From: Desulfobacteraceae bacterium
GTDB lineage: Bacteria > Desulfobacterota > Desulfobacteria > Desulfobacterales > Desulfosalsimonadaceae
NCBI GenBank assembly: GCA_011390415.1
Contig: JAABSL010000346.1
Span: 1-36,679 of the forward strand
Length of the DNA stretch: 36,679 nt
Direction: 5' to 3'
The first letter of the stretch is position 1. Each line of letters opens with the position of its first letter. Under the pieces are notes generated by a model. It was not told where the DNA came from, ran no database searches, and was given only the letters and a program-made list of their open reading frames with translations. The position numbers and the translations under genes are program-made. Of this stretch, positions 1 to 8,660 are shown piece after piece.

Positions 1-652
1 TGATTTTCACCCGCCCGGATCGCTGGTTTAAATCCGCATCCTGAAGTGCGATATTGATATCTTCCAGGCGCAGATTTTGGGTGTGCGGTAATGCCTGGCC
101 GGCAGGCAAAGCCGTATTTTCACTTAAAGTTGCCTCGGCGGGCATTGCAAAGGAAAACACCCCCTGTTTGAGCATCAGCGCGTTGATCCGGATCGTGAAC
201 GGGAGTCCTTCGGACGCGGTTTTTGCGTCCGGTTCCGTTGGGGTGGGCGCCTCCGCTGACACAAAGGCGCGCATCAGGTTCAGGCGTCCGTCGGCATCGG
301 TTTCCAGGAATACCTCCGGCCGGTCAAGAATGGCGGACGCTATGATCAGCTCTTTGTCTATCAGGTCGCGTAATCGGATATCGACTGCCAGTCGATTGGC
401 AGTGATAATCATGTCGTTTTCAATTCCCCGTATCTGAACGTTTTCAAGGGCCAACTGCCCCTTGAAAACCGAGAGTTCCTGGCGTTCCCATCGGATCTGA
501 CCGGGAATGGCGGAATTGATCTGATTCTGGATCAGTCGCCGGGCCATATCGGTTTCCAAAAATATCCGGACGCCGATGATTGTGGTCAGCAGTACGGCAA
601 GGACTGTGCCGATCAGGATGACAAATATTTTTAAAATCTTGCGGACAATCAT
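1..652 (-). CDS. TamB/AsmA-like envelope protein, N-terminal part (runs off left edge)
   Basis: An open frame reads leftward without a stop from an ATG at 650-652 to the window edge, giving about 217 residues. The start is a short basic stretch (MIVRKILKIF) followed by one long hydrophobic segment (about residues 6-28), a single N-terminal membrane anchor. Beyond it comes beta-rich sequence with phrases such as ERQELSVFKGQLALENVQIRG and later LRLEDINIAL. This alternation is characteristic of the AsmA/TamB superfamily, whose long beta-grooves bridge inner and outer membranes for lipid transport or barrel-protein assembly. The family call rests on overall pattern rather than a unique motif. The C-terminal signature lies outside the window, so TamB and another AsmA-like protein cannot be told apart. 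It lies downstream of the J-domain gene on the same strand, with a 423-bp gap. Confidence 0.6.
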   Translation of the reverse strand, partial: MIVRKILKIFVILIGTVLAVLLTTIIGVRIFLETDMARRLIQNQINSAIPGQIRWERQELSVFKGQLALENVQIRGIENDMIITANRLAVDIRLRDLIDKELIIASAILDRPEVFLETDADGRLNLMRAFVSAEAPTPTEPDAKTASEGLPFTIRINALMLKQGVFSFAMPAEATLSENTALPAGQALPHTQNLRLEDINIALQDADLNQRSGRVKI

Positions 653-1075
653 GTCTGCCTTTATGCCTGCCGGGTGTATCGTCTGGGGTCATTTGGGAAT
701 TACGGAATACGGAAAAGAAATAACAATTTGATTCCTTTTCAAAAAATATGACAAGATGTTTCGTGTGTCAATCTTAAACGCCGCTTGCTTTTTGATATAG
801 TGCGTATATTTTATGGAGATATACAGATAAACGAACCGCCCGAAAACAATTATGATGCAAGTATCTGTTCAACCGGAGCCGGCTGCTTTAATAATGAACC
901 TTTCCCTGATAGTTATCCCAATCCCACTCAAACTTATTATATAAACCAGGTCCCATCCTGTCGATCCGGGGGATGCGGAAAATAAGGCGCCTCCCTTTTA
1001 TTCGGTTGAATATCCTGCCATATTTTTTGGCCCAATTCGGCAAATGCATTGGTTTTGCAGCAGCGAGGAGCAAAT
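653..1075. other. Intergenic, no convincing gene
   Basis: This 423-bp gap holds only two short overlapping reading frames on opposite strands (785-985 plus, TTG start; 888-1073 minus, TTG start or ATG at 1049). Neither has a ribosome binding site or a recognisable domain. The part at 690-830 is AT-rich and could hold the promoter of the TamB-like gene. No tRNA or strong terminator hairpin was seen. Confidence 0.5.
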
Positions 1076-1540
1076 TCAGGAGCGTTTTCCCATCAGGATA
1101 TTATAGGCATTCTGGATTTCCACAAACTTTTGCTGGGCCAGTTCCCGGAATTCTTCGCCCAGATGAGCGACCTTGTCCGGATGATACTGCTGCGCCGCCA
1201 GACGATAGGCGGCACGTATTTCTTCCGGCGTCGCGTTCGGCCGCACGCCCAGAACTTCATAGGGGTCTTTGTCGGCCGCCGCGCCTTTTGACGCCCGCCC
1301 GGAAGAGAAACCGGAAGAATCGTCTTCCGGGATTTTGCCGCCTTTTTTAGAAAAAAATCCGATCACCTTTGAAACAAATTTGGGCAGCTGCCGGTACCGG
1401 AGATAATAGACAAAAAGCCCCACCAGAAACGTATCATCCAGCCATCCGAGCAGCGGAATGATATCCGGCACAATATCTAAAGGACTGAGAATATAAATCA
1501 GAATCAGAAAGAGAACCAGTATTACCCACAACGGATTCAT
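1076..1540 (-). CDS. DUF1232 membrane protein with C-terminal J domain
   Basis: 154 residues. Residues 1-55 form a hydrophobic DUF1232 (YkvA-like) segment with the typical SPLDIVPD and GWLDD phrases. A polar Ser/Gly/Lys-rich linker follows, and residues 92-154 are a J domain with the diagnostic HPD tripeptide at 120-122. J domains stimulate the ATPase of DnaK-type Hsp70 chaperones through HPD, so the protein probably recruits Hsp70 to the membrane; its client is unknown. This DUF1232-J arrangement is common in deltaproteobacteria. The gene starts 3 bp after the stop of the HAD gene, so the two are likely co-transcribed and translationally coupled. Its own Shine-Dalgarno is weak. Confidence 0.85.
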   Translation of the reverse strand: MNPLWVILVLFLILIYILSPLDIVPDIIPLLGWLDDTFLVGLFVYYLRYRQLPKFVSKVIGFFSKKGGKIPEDDSSGFSSGRASKGAAADKDPYEVLGVRPNATPEEIRAAYRLAAQQYHPDKVAHLGEEFRELAQQKFVEIQNAYNILMGKRS

Positions 1541-1543
1541 TTT

Positions 1544-2011
1544 TTATGATCTCAATGTTGCGATCAGTCGCAAGGGGTTAGACAAAAGTGCCAGTGCCGA
1601 AAGAATGGAGGTGCAGACCACATCCGCGGACCGAACGGTTTGCGTTGATGCCCCTTCTTCAAGAATCACGGCGATTCCCAGGGCCGATGATTTGAGCATC
1701 ATCTGATCGTTTCTGCCGTTTCCGATGCTCACTGTATTTTCAGCGCCCAGGGCCTGCACGTATTGAAGTTTGCCGGTCTGCTGATCCTTTTCAGAAAGAA
1801 TGCTTAATTGGCAGTCAACCCCTTCAAGGCCTGATTTGGCCTTTCCAAATGTATCGGCCGTCAGCACATGCAATTCCAGATGGTCCGCAAGATCGGCCAA
1901 AACCTCTTTGACCCCCCTAATCAACAAGCCGTCCACCGCAAGGGTGCCGTTATAATCCATTACCAGATATTTCAGATCCAGAATGCCATGCCCCGGAATT
2001 GAGATTCTCAT
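1544..2011 (-). CDS. Soluble HAD-family phosphatase-like protein (COG4087 type)
   Basis: 155 residues of HAD fold. Motif I is DYNGT (D19), motif II is VLTADT (T51), and motif IV is GNGRND (97-102). The second acidic residue of motif I, Asp in most HAD phosphatases (DxDGT), is Asn here, and the first Asp of the usual GDGxND is also Asn. Both changes resemble the soluble P-type-ATPase-like HAD group, which keeps the P-domain core without membrane segments. The substrate is unknown, and the Asn changes leave open whether it is a true hydrolase. The ATG is preceded by a strong AGGAGG. The next gene follows after 3 bp, forming a two-gene operon divergent from the CGGC gene. Confidence 0.75.
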   Translation of the reverse strand: MRISIPGHGILDLKYLVMDYNGTLAVDGLLIRGVKEVLADLADHLELHVLTADTFGKAKSGLEGVDCQLSILSEKDQQTGKLQYVQALGAENTVSIGNGRNDQMMLKSSALGIAVILEEGASTQTVRSADVVCTSILSALALLSNPLRLIATLRS

Positions 2012-2099
2012 TTTTTCGCCTCCTGTTGATTTTCTGCGACAAATAATATTTTATCCAGATCTACAAAACATTGCCGCTAAAGATCAATATGAAAATTGC

Positions 2100-2127
2100 T
2101 TGACAAGCCGGCGTGCGAAGATTTAAA
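2100..2127 (+). promoter_or_regulatory. Probable sigma-70 promoter for the CGGC gene
   Basis: A perfect TTGACA -35 box (2100-2105) is followed after 16 bp by TTTAAA (2122-2127, 4 of 6 matches to the -10 consensus). It lies about 55 bp upstream of the ATG at 2183, in the divergent gap between the HAD and CGGC genes. The call is by consensus match only. Confidence 0.45.
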
Positions 2128-2182
2128 AATTGAATTTACGAGAATATGCTCACAAACATCTATAAAAAAGGAGACAAAAAAC

Positions 2183-2527
2183 ATGCAAAAAGTTGCAATC
2201 GTGGCTTGCGGCGCCTATATGGATAACGGATATGGCTGTCCCGGCGAATGGCGGTGCCTCAAAGCCGCAGCCATGGGCGGAGGATCTTTTCAAGAGGAAT
2301 CTTCCGTGCTGGCGTTTGTCAAGTGCACCTGTCCCGGCCGCCCTACCGTGGCAAATGTCGGCATGGCGATTAAAGCGCTTGAGATGAAACCGGATGTGAT
2401 CCATTTAAGTTCATGCATGGCCAATGCCAAGCCGGGCTGTCCGTATGCCACGCCGGAAGAGATGGCAAAGAGCATTGAAGACAAAACCGGCATCAAAGTT
2501 GTTATGGGTACCCATGATTATAAATAA
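2183..2527 (+). CDS. CGGC-domain protein (putative metal-binding)
   Basis: 114 residues. The ATG at 2183 is chosen over the longer frame because AAAAAGGAGAC sits just upstream. The protein is small and Cys-rich, with cysteines at 9, 19, 25, 48, 50, 78 and 86. The phrases VACG near the N-terminus, KCTCPG in the middle and HLSSCM followed by GCPY match the CGGC domain family, whose conserved Cys and His suggest metal or Fe-S binding. No reaction has been established for the family as far as I recall. It is followed 54 bp later by an FmdB-like zinc ribbon on the same strand, and the pair probably share the promoter at 2100 and the terminator at 2931. Confidence 0.75.
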   Translation: MQKVAIVACGAYMDNGYGCPGEWRCLKAAAMGGGSFQEESSVLAFVKCTCPGRPTVANVGMAIKALEMKPDVIHLSSCMANAKPGCPYATPEEMAKSIEDKTGIKVVMGTHDYK

Positions 2528-2533
2528 ATTACA

Positions 2534-2558
2534 AATAACAAGACCGGATAACCGGATT
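2534..2558. repeat. Short dispersed repeat, second copy near 36554
   Basis: The 25 bases here recur at 36554-36581 with only a 3-base insertion (CGA) after AATAACAAG. The shared core is ACCGGATAACCGGATT. This copy sits just after the CGGC stop codon and ahead of the FmdB ribosome binding site. The other copy forms one arm of an inverted repeat in the right-end intergenic region. Confidence 0.5.
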
Positions 2559-2581
2559 TGATTTTATAGAAGGAGAACGTC

Positions 2582-2830
2582 ATGCCGATTTACGAATATT
2601 TATGCCGGGATTGCGGTAAAATATGTGAGATTCTTCTTTCAAAATCAGCAGATATAATTCAGTGCAATTATTGTAACAGCAAAAACGTTAAAAAATTTTT
2701 CTCAGCCCACTCCGCCATTTCCGGAAGTACCGGAAACACGTTTCCCGGTGCCGGGGATACCACATGCTGCGGCATTGCCCCGGGCTCGGGAAATTGCGCC
2801 GGTCCCGGAAGCTGCTGCGGAAAAGCCTGA
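2582..2830 (+). CDS. FmdB-family zinc-ribbon protein
   Basis: 82 residues. The N-terminus MPIYEYLCRDCG with Cys pairs C8/C11 and C28/C31 is the FmdB zinc ribbon, named for a putative regulator of amide/formamide degradation but very widespread and of uncertain role. The tail after residue 42 is a Gly/Ser/Cys-rich stretch ending CCGKA, typical of the family. AGAAGGAGAACGTC gives a clear Shine-Dalgarno. It is the last gene of the plus-strand pair, with a strong terminator following. Confidence 0.85.
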   Translation: MPIYEYLCRDCGKICEILLSKSADIIQCNYCNSKNVKKFFSAHSAISGSTGNTFPGAGDTTCCGIAPGSGNCAGPGSCCGKA

Positions 2831-2930
2831 TCAAGTTGGTATCAGAATAAAAAACGGTTGGAAAAAGGATGTTCAAAAGTACCGGGCGGTCGGTCGCTCA
2901 TAGAGAATGAAAAAGCATCAGAAACATGCA

Positions 2931-2985
2931 AAAAGCATCCGGCCGGTTCGATTTTAATCGGTCTGGCCGGATGCTTTTATTTTCT
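2931..2985 (+). terminator. Rho-independent terminator after the FmdB gene
   Basis: A 14-bp perfect stem (2931-2944 with 2965-2978, AAAAGCATCCGGCC paired with its complement) has a 20-nt loop and is followed on the plus strand by a T-rich run (ATTTTCTTATTT). It lies between the convergent FmdB gene and the minus-strand gene ending at 3050, so it may work in both directions. Confidence 0.8.
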
Positions 2986-3049
2986 TATTTAAAAACAGCG
3001 CAATATTTGATTAAAAAATAAAAAAAGCGGGTGATTCAGCGAATATAGC

Positions 3050-3349
3050 TTAGAACACGCCCAACGGACGGAGAAATGTCATCCGGGCGGGTTCTACCAT
3101 CATCATTTTATAGGCATCGTCGACATTATCTCCCAGGGCGGAAAAAGGAAGAGAGACAACAAAGAAAACCGTGCCCGAGACCAAACCGATAAACTGCAGC
3201 GGCCGGACTACAGTAAAATCAGCCGCCATAAGCTCGGCCGAATTTTCGATCGGATAATCCGAATTCTTCGCAACCGCTGAAGACCCGAACGGAACCAATA
3301 TTAAAGATACGGCCAGTAACATAATAATTATTTTTTTTCGTCCGGTCAT
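3050..3349 (-). CDS. Small exported protein of unknown function
   Basis: 99 residues. An N-terminal signal peptide (basic start, hydrophobic core, AVA-K cleavage site near residue 27) is followed by one hydrophobic stretch (about 52-68) and a C-terminus reading VEPARMTFLRPLG. I recall similar small exported proteins in many proteobacteria with the same 'RPL...G...F...SLPFS...VVEPARYTF.RPLG' layout, but no function. The start is secure: AAAGGAGGTCGCGCATG. It is monocistronic by position. Confidence 0.7.
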   Translation of the reverse strand: MTGRKKIIIMLLAVSLILVPFGSSAVAKNSDYPIENSAELMAADFTVVRPLQFIGLVSGTVFFVVSLPFSALGDNVDDAYKMMMVEPARMTFLRPLGVF

Positions 3350-3519
3350 GCGCGACCTCCTTTAATTAAATCCGAGTATAATTTGCCAATTGAATTACAG
3401 ACCCAAAAATCATAATACGTAAATAAAATAAACTTTTGGCCGTCAGCTGTCAAGGAACATTCACACCTCATTTGCAAAATAACCGATATCCGGCAGCGCA
3501 TCAACCCCGGAAATATTTA

Positions 3520-3560
3520 TCACCGGATTATCGGATTCCGCTGACATGATAATCCGGTGA
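3520..3560 (-). terminator. Perfect 13-bp hairpin downstream of the GAF gene
   Basis: TCACCGGATTATC (3520-3532) pairs perfectly with 3548-3560 around a 15-nt loop. Read on the minus strand it is followed by TAAATATTT, a mediocre U-tract. It lies 52 bp past the stop of the GAF gene and is the only hairpin in the 262-bp gap 3350-3611, so I take it as that gene's terminator. Confidence 0.5.
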
Positions 3561-3611
3561 CGGTTTCACAAGGGCTTTTGACGTTCATTTAAATGATTAA
3601 GATACCCGTTT

Positions 3612-4235
3612 TCAGTGGACCCGGCCTTCCTGACCAGGCAGTACACTGACCGGCACCCCTTCATGGGGTGTTCTTCTTTTTGACTTGACGAATTTCGGGT
3701 CCCGCATGGTTTTGAGGATTTCGATACTGTCTTTCATGCCTTTGTAGTATCTGGCCATTTCCATTGCCATACCCGCCATATACGCCATGGCCTGGACAAA
3801 ATTCACATCATCTAATGTAAATTCCCAGGGCTCGGCCGTATACACCCGCAATGCCCCCATGGTATAGCCGCCGGCCACGATGGGAACGGAAAGAATCGAT
3901 GAGATGCCTTCTTTTACCGCTTCATCCGGGTATTGAAGCCGGGGGTCGTCTTTCACGTCATATATGGCAATCGGCCCCTCCTCAAGGGCCTGGGCTATGG
4001 ATTTAATGGCACTTACCGGGCCTTTGTTGATATATTCACTGCTCAACCCGAATGAGGCAGCCACCTCCAGTTCATTGGTTTTTTTATCAATCAGAAAAAT
4101 GGTACAGCCTTTGACATCCAGCGCTGATTTAATACTTTCCACAGTCAGCAGGACCACTTCTTCAGGATCTTTGGAATGAGAAATGACCCGGGTCACTTTC
4201 ATCAGGGTTTCATAATTCAGAAGCTGTTTTTTCAT
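3612..4235 (-). CDS. GAF-domain protein
   Basis: 207 residues, no signal peptide or membrane segment. Residues about 18-165 form a GAF domain: an N-terminal helix with DPEEVVLLTVESI, then CTIFLIDKKTNELEVAASFGLS, and the second half with ILSVPIVAGGYTMGALRVYT and DVNFVQAMA. GAF domains bind small molecules or cofactors, but the ligand cannot be predicted here. No kinase, cyclase or output domain is attached, and the last 40 residues are charged and unstructured-looking, so it may act through a partner. AAGGAGGCGTTATG gives a clean start. It stands alone between two gaps. Confidence 0.75.
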   Translation of the reverse strand: MKKQLLNYETLMKVTRVISHSKDPEEVVLLTVESIKSALDVKGCTIFLIDKKTNELEVAASFGLSSEYINKGPVSAIKSIAQALEEGPIAIYDVKDDPRLQYPDEAVKEGISSILSVPIVAGGYTMGALRVYTAEPWEFTLDDVNFVQAMAYMAGMAMEMARYYKGMKDSIEILKTMRDPKFVKSKRRTPHEGVPVSVLPGQEGRVH

Positions 4236-4781
4236 AACGCCTCCTTATTCGAAATTAAAAGGATTCTGTCTATTTTCCAGCCCTGCCGGCTTCCGGAAAA
4301 TTCAAAAAAGAACTGTTTTCCGGAAGCAAATCAAAATACATTTGAGATTCATCCGTGTTCTCCTATGTTTAAATCAGATTTTATACCTGAAGTTTAAAAG
4401 GCATCGGATCTGTGAAATCGTTCAACTGAGGTATTTGAAAACAGATGCGGTTGGAAATAAACCTACAATAGCGTGTGTCGCAGAAGTTCTTTGGCAGGCA
4501 TTACGCACAAAATTAAAGCAGAAATGAAATGGAATTACCGGGGTCACTGAGAAATCGGTGAGAAGTCAAAAAGCTTAATTAAAACTATATCAGGATAATT
4601 TGCCTGAATCAACGACAACTTTGCTGGGGCCGGAAATTTATTTTTTACGGTAAGCGTTTCAGGATTTGAAACGCTCATCTGAAATTTATTTATTTTATTT
4701 TATTTCCCATTTTAGCTGGAACTCAACCTCTTCGTTGTTTTCTTCCCGCTCGTGCTCAATATTAATCAATGCATTACGAGT
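4236..4781. other. Intergenic, no convincing gene
   Basis: 546 bp with only short random frames lacking ribosome binding sites (for example 4342-4527). It contains a small hairpin, AGCGTTTCA (4653-4661) with TGAAACGCT (4667-4675), loop 5 nt, preceded by a T-rich tract (4637-4646) and followed by T-rich sequence on the plus strand. It could be a weak terminator for the AsmA-like gene ending at 4782. No tRNA was recognised. Confidence 0.5.
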
Positions 4782-5546
4782 TCAGCGGTCAAACAACCCT
4801 TTGAACTGGTCGCCGATAGACTTGACTTCATCTTTTACGCTTTCAAACTCATCTTCAAGCCCTTTTAGCTGGTTTTTCAATTGACCCAGAACATCTTTGG
4901 AAAGGACCTGGCCGTATATTTCATTTAAAACAAGTATGGCTGCCTGGGTTATCTGTACACCGTTTTGTTTTTCGCCGACATTTTTCAAATGAATTTCAGC
5001 AATCGTGGTGGTGGCAATGTCACCCCCGGCCATAGCCGCGGCTGTTTTGATTGTAACATCTTTTAAAATCAAATCCCGGATCACGACTTTTTTTCCGTCT
5101 TTTTTCTCTGCTTTTCCTTTTTCCGGCGGTTTGCCCGGGCTTGCCGGTTCTGCCGGTTTTTTCATATTATTGATCATGGTCCGGAAATTATCCGTTGTGC
5201 CCTTGATTTCATAAGTGATCACCGGCTGGCGGATCTCGATGGTATCAATAATGATGGTATCCTGGGTCAGGGTGGTTTCGTCAATATCAACCAATGCCGA
5301 CCCCACCGTCATGGCATGGGGAGAAGAAAATCCGTCCGGGTTGCCCAGAACAAAATCCTTGAGTTCGGCCCGCCCCTGGAAAACAGCCACATCGGCATTA
5401 TCTACCCGCAGTTCCGTTTTCGTAATATCCGGTCCGTAGGTATTTACCGCGATTTTGACAATCGTGCCCAGATTAAAAACAGCCACCGTCAAAACAATCG
5501 CCACAAATAATACAACGCAAAGCAAACCGATCAGCCATTTTTTCAT
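4782..5546 (-). CDS. AsmA-like membrane-anchored protein
   Basis: 254 residues. One N-terminal membrane helix (residues 5-29) is followed by a beta-rich domain with phrases LRVDNADVAVFQGRAELKDFVLGNP and VDIDETTLTQDTIIIDTIEIRQPVITYE, the layering seen in AsmA/DUF748-like proteins. A Pro/Lys-rich linker (about 130-150) and a C-terminal predicted coiled-coil (about 220-250, QLKNQLKGLEDEFESVKDEVKS) follow. It is much shorter than AsmA or TamB. It starts 14 bp after cysK ends and so probably sits at the tail of the nifU operon, though nothing links it to cysteine metabolism. A role in the envelope is an inference from fold only. Confidence 0.6.
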   Translation of the reverse strand: MKKWLIGLLCVVLFVAIVLTVAVFNLGTIVKIAVNTYGPDITKTELRVDNADVAVFQGRAELKDFVLGNPDGFSSPHAMTVGSALVDIDETTLTQDTIIIDTIEIRQPVITYEIKGTTDNFRTMINNMKKPAEPASPGKPPEKGKAEKKDGKKVVIRDLILKDVTIKTAAAMAGGDIATTTIAEIHLKNVGEKQNGVQITQAAILVLNEIYGQVLSKDVLGQLKNQLKGLEDEFESVKDEVKSIGDQFKGLFDR

Positions 5547-5560
5547 ATCAAAAAATCCCC

Positions 5561-6484
5561 TTACGCCTGAAAAAGCGGTGTACTGATATAACGTTCTCCC
5601 GTACTCGGCAAAACGACCACGATATTTTTATTTTCAGCGGCCGGTGTTTTTGCCACCTGCATCGCCGCGGCCACGGCAGCTCCTGAGGAGATGCCGCAAA
5701 GCAGACCCTCTTTTTTCGCCAGCATGCGCGCGGTTTCAAAAGCCTGGTCATTGGTCACGGTGACCACTTCATCAATCAGGGAGCGGTCCAGTACATCCGG
5801 AACAAACCCGGCACCGATGCCCTGAATCTTGTGCGGCCCCGGACTGCCGCCGGATAAAATCGGCGAATCCGCCGGTTCCACGGCAATGGCGCGAAAGCCG
5901 GGTTTTCTTTCTTTAAGAACCTGGGCAACACCGGTAATGGTTCCCCCGGTTCCCACACCGGCCACAAAAATATCCACCTGCCCTTCGGTGTCATGCCAGA
6001 TTTCCTCGGCCGTGGTCACCCGGTGAACAGCAGGATTGGCCGGATTTTTGAACTGGTCGGGCATAAACGCATTTTCCCTTTCGGATGTAATTTCAATTGC
6101 TTTTGCAATAGCACCTTTTATCCCGTCGGCTCCCGGTGTCAGCACAAGCTCAGCCCCTAAGTGAACCAGCAGTTTACGGCGCTCCATGCTCATGGTATCC
6201 GGCATGGTGAGACACAGCCGATAGCCTTTGATCGCACACACAAATGCCAGGGCAATGCCGGTATTCCCGCTGGTAGGTTCCACAATCAGGGTTTGCGAAT
6301 CAATGCTGCCGTCTTTTTCCGCCGCTTCGATCATGGATGCGGCAATACGATCTTTCACACTCCCCAACGGATTAAAATATTCGAGTTTGGCAAAGATCGT
6401 TGCATTGCACCCTTTGCCGGGGTAATTCAGGCGAACCAGCGGCGTGGTTCCGATGGTGTGCCGGGCATTGCTGTAAAATTTCAC
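5561..6484 (-). CDS. cysK: Cysteine synthase A (O-acetylserine sulfhydrylase)
   Basis: 307 residues, full length for the family. It is a fold-type II PLP enzyme: the PLP lysine is K44 in GSVKDR, the substrate-binding loop is TSGNTG (71-76), the phosphate loop is GTGGTITG (about 178-185), and GISSGAA (264-270) faces the PLP ring. It converts O-acetylserine and sulfide to cysteine in the cytoplasm. The start is GTG, overlapping the cysE stop by 4 bp (GTGA), so translation is coupled to the enzyme making its substrate. The C-terminus SGERYIST matches CysK rather than cystathionine beta-synthase. Confidence 0.95.
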   Translation of the reverse strand: MKFYSNARHTIGTTPLVRLNYPGKGCNATIFAKLEYFNPLGSVKDRIAASMIEAAEKDGSIDSQTLIVEPTSGNTGIALAFVCAIKGYRLCLTMPDTMSMERRKLLVHLGAELVLTPGADGIKGAIAKAIEITSERENAFMPDQFKNPANPAVHRVTTAEEIWHDTEGQVDIFVAGVGTGGTITGVAQVLKERKPGFRAIAVEPADSPILSGGSPGPHKIQGIGAGFVPDVLDRSLIDEVVTVTNDQAFETARMLAKKEGLLCGISSGAAVAAAMQVAKTPAAENKNIVVVLPSTGERYISTPLFQA

Positions 6485-7449
6485 GAGGCCGCCTTTTTAT
6501 TTCGATAGATTTGATGAGCGGATTCAATCAGCACCTGCGTATCCGGCGGGAGCGATTCCGTGATCCAGACATTGCCGCCGATCACGGAGCGTGCGCCGAT
6601 CACCGTATCGCCGCCCAGAATGGTGGCGCCGGCATAAATGATCACATCATCTTCAATGGTCGGATGGCGTTTCTGATCTTTCATTTCCTCGATCTTTCCC
6701 TTGGGCACCGACAGCGCCCCAAGGGTCACGCCCTGATAAATTCGCACATTGTTGCTGATGATTGCCGTCTCTCCAATCACCACACCGGTGCCGTGATCAA
6801 TGACAAACCGCTCACCAATGTCAGCCCCGGGATGAATGTCAATTCCGGTTTCCCCATGAACATATTCCGACATGATGCGCGGCAGCAGCGGTACGCCAAG
6901 GCTATACAACTTGTGGGCAATACGATAGACGGTTGTAGCGAACATGCCGGGATAACTGAAAATAATTTCATCATAGCTTTTAGCCGCCGGATCGCCTTCA
7001 GCCACCGCCATAATATCTGTGGAAAGTTTGCTCTGCAGTTCCGGAATCGCGTCCAGCAGCGCCAGTGCATTTTCATAGCCCCGTTCATTGCAGTGAGTGC
7101 ATTCAAGATTAAATTTGATGCAGTCATGCTGGATGCTTCTTGCGATCTGCTCCGAAAGCGTATCAAAAAGTTCGGAAACTGTTTTGCCGATAAAATACCG
7201 GAGATTGACCGGGTCCAGTTTTTCATCGTTGAAATATCCCGGGAAAAGCACTTCCCTTAGTTTATGCAGAATGTCAATAACAGCGGTCTTGGAAGGCAGC
7301 TGCTCATAGTCGATATGGGCATTGCATCTGTCTCCGTCACATTCTTCAATCACCCGGTCGACAATATCGTGAAGCCGCGATCGATATTGTTTATAGGCCA
7401 CTGATTCCGACCGGCAGGCATTTTTGTCATGTGCATGTTCGTTTGACAT
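6481..7449 (-). CDS. cysE: Serine O-acetyltransferase
   Basis: 322 residues. An alpha-helical N-terminal half is followed by a left-handed beta-helix of hexapeptide repeats (about 195-305) with the family phrases [34 protein letters not shown] and [21 protein letters not shown]. It transfers acetyl from acetyl-CoA to L-serine to give O-acetylserine for CysK. The long N-terminus and the large insert resemble the EpsC-type serine acetyltransferases. The C-terminus lacks the classic terminal Ile that inserts into CysK (here it ends KKAAS), so a cysteine synthase complex is not assured. It lies 35 bp after nifS and overlaps cysK. Confidence 0.92.
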   Translation of the reverse strand: MSNEHAHDKNACRSESVAYKQYRSRLHDIVDRVIEECDGDRCNAHIDYEQLPSKTAVIDILHKLREVLFPGYFNDEKLDPVNLRYFIGKTVSELFDTLSEQIARSIQHDCIKFNLECTHCNERGYENALALLDAIPELQSKLSTDIMAVAEGDPAAKSYDEIIFSYPGMFATTVYRIAHKLYSLGVPLLPRIMSEYVHGETGIDIHPGADIGERFVIDHGTGVVIGETAIISNNVRIYQGVTLGALSVPKGKIEEMKDQKRHPTIEDDVIIYAGATILGGDTVIGARSVIGGNVWITESLPPDTQVLIESAHQIYRNKKAAS

Positions 7450-7484
7450 ACTATTTATTTATCTCCGGCAATATATAGATACCA

Positions 7485-8660
7485 TCATTGCACTTTACAG
7501 GCACCCTCTTTCCAGAAAGGCGACATGTTTCTCAGGCGCTCGATAATCGGCGGCAGATTCTCAACCACAAAATCCACCTCTTTTTCGGTATTGTACGTAC
7601 TTAAGCTGAAACGGATGGATCCGTGGGCCGCGGTAAACGGAACGCCCATGGCACGCAGCACATGGGACGGCTCCAGGGAACCCGATGTACACGCAGACCC
7701 TGAAGACGCGCAGATGCCGAGCTGATCCATCATCAGCAAAATGGCTTCACCCTCTATGTATTCAAAACTGATATTGGTGGTATTGGGCAGCCGGGCATCT
7801 TTTTTGCCGTTTAACAGGGCATTGGGCACATTTTTCAGCAGCCCGTCTTCCAGCCGGTCGCGCATGGACCGCACCCGGGTGTCAATTTCTTCTATATGAC
7901 TGCCCACCAGCTCACAGGCTTTGCCCATGCCGATAATAGATGCGGAATTTTCCGTACCGCCGCGCCGGTTTCGTTCCTGGTGCCCGCCGATCATAAAGGG
8001 GGAAAACTTGGTTCCCTTTTTCACATACAATGCCCCGACACCCTTTGGGGCATGAAGTTTATGCCCGGAGATCGACATCATATTCAGACCTGTTTTTTTA
8101 ACGTCCACCGGCAGTTTCCCGACGGCCTGCACCGCGTCTGAATGAAATACGATTTTGCGGGATGCCAGTTTTTCGGCAATTTCATCAATGGGAAAAATGA
8201 CGCCGCTTTCATTGTTGGCCCACATGATGCTGACAATGGCAGTATCTTCTGAAAGATGGTCGTATAAAAAATCGAGATCCAGCACCCCCTCACTATCCAC
8301 CGGCACCCAGGTCACCCGGTATCCGTTTTTGGCCAGGTATTCATACAAATTTTTTATCGCCGGATGTTCCACCCGGGTGGTAATGATATGTTTTTTTGAC
8401 GGGTTGGAGCGGATTGCGGCATGAACTGCCGTGCTGTCACTTTCGGTCCCGCAGCTGGTAAAGATAATCTCACCCGGGTCCGCATTGATCAGGGCGGCCA
8501 CTTTTTCCCGGGCTTCGACGATCTGGCGCCCCACCATGCCCCCGAAATTATGCATACTGGAGGCGTTTCCGTAATAATCCGTCAGATACGGCATCATGGC
8601 ATCCAGCACTTCCGGCGCGATTTTTGTGGTGGCATTGTTATCCATATAAATGACGTCCAT
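7485..8660 (-). CDS. nifS: Cysteine desulfurase, NifS/IscS type
   Basis: 391 residues when started at the ATG at 8660. The longer frame to 8762 runs into nifU and is rejected. The N-terminus VIYMDNNATT is the family hallmark. The PLP lysine is K201 in SISGHKLHAPKG, and the catalytic Cys is C324 on the loop ASSGSACTSG. It removes sulfur from cysteine as a persulfide and hands it to the NifU scaffold. The Cys loop and length match the NifS/IscS class (group I), not SufS. The nifU stop and nifS start share one base (TAATG), a sign of tight coupling. Confidence 0.93.
   Translation of the reverse strand: MDVIYMDNNATTKIAPEVLDAMMPYLTDYYGNASSMHNFGGMVGRQIVEAREKVAALINADPGEIIFTSCGTESDSTAVHAAIRSNPSKKHIITTRVEHPAIKNLYEYLAKNGYRVTWVPVDSEGVLDLDFLYDHLSEDTAIVSIMWANNESGVIFPIDEIAEKLASRKIVFHSDAVQAVGKLPVDVKKTGLNMMSISGHKLHAPKGVGALYVKKGTKFSPFMIGGHQERNRRGGTENSASIIGMGKACELVGSHIEEIDTRVRSMRDRLEDGLLKNVPNALLNGKKDARLPNTTNISFEYIEGEAILLMMDQLGICASSGSACTSGSLEPSHVLRAMGVPFTAAHGSIRFSLSTYNTEKEVDFVVENLPPIIERLRNMSPFWKEGACKVQ

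Noticed and set aside
444-692. Minus-strand 82-codon frame at the left end
   Set aside because: It is the wrong frame of the partial TamB/AsmA-like gene, whose frame is open to the edge with a clear membrane anchor.
785-985. Short Cys-containing plus-strand frame (66 codons)
   Set aside because: TTG start, no ribosome binding site, no relatives that I recognise; overlaps an equally weak minus-strand frame.
888-1073. Short minus-strand frame just after the J-domain gene (61 codons)
   Set aside because: Starts with TTG or an ATG at 1049 without a Shine-Dalgarno and has no recognisable domain; it could be real but cannot be supported.
4342-4527. Small plus-strand frame in the 4236-4781 gap
   Set aside because: No ribosome binding site, no domain, and codon use looks random.
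6400-7260. A 286-codon plus-strand open frame across cysK and cysE
   Set aside because: Antisense to two unmistakable enzymes, with no ribosome binding site or known motif.
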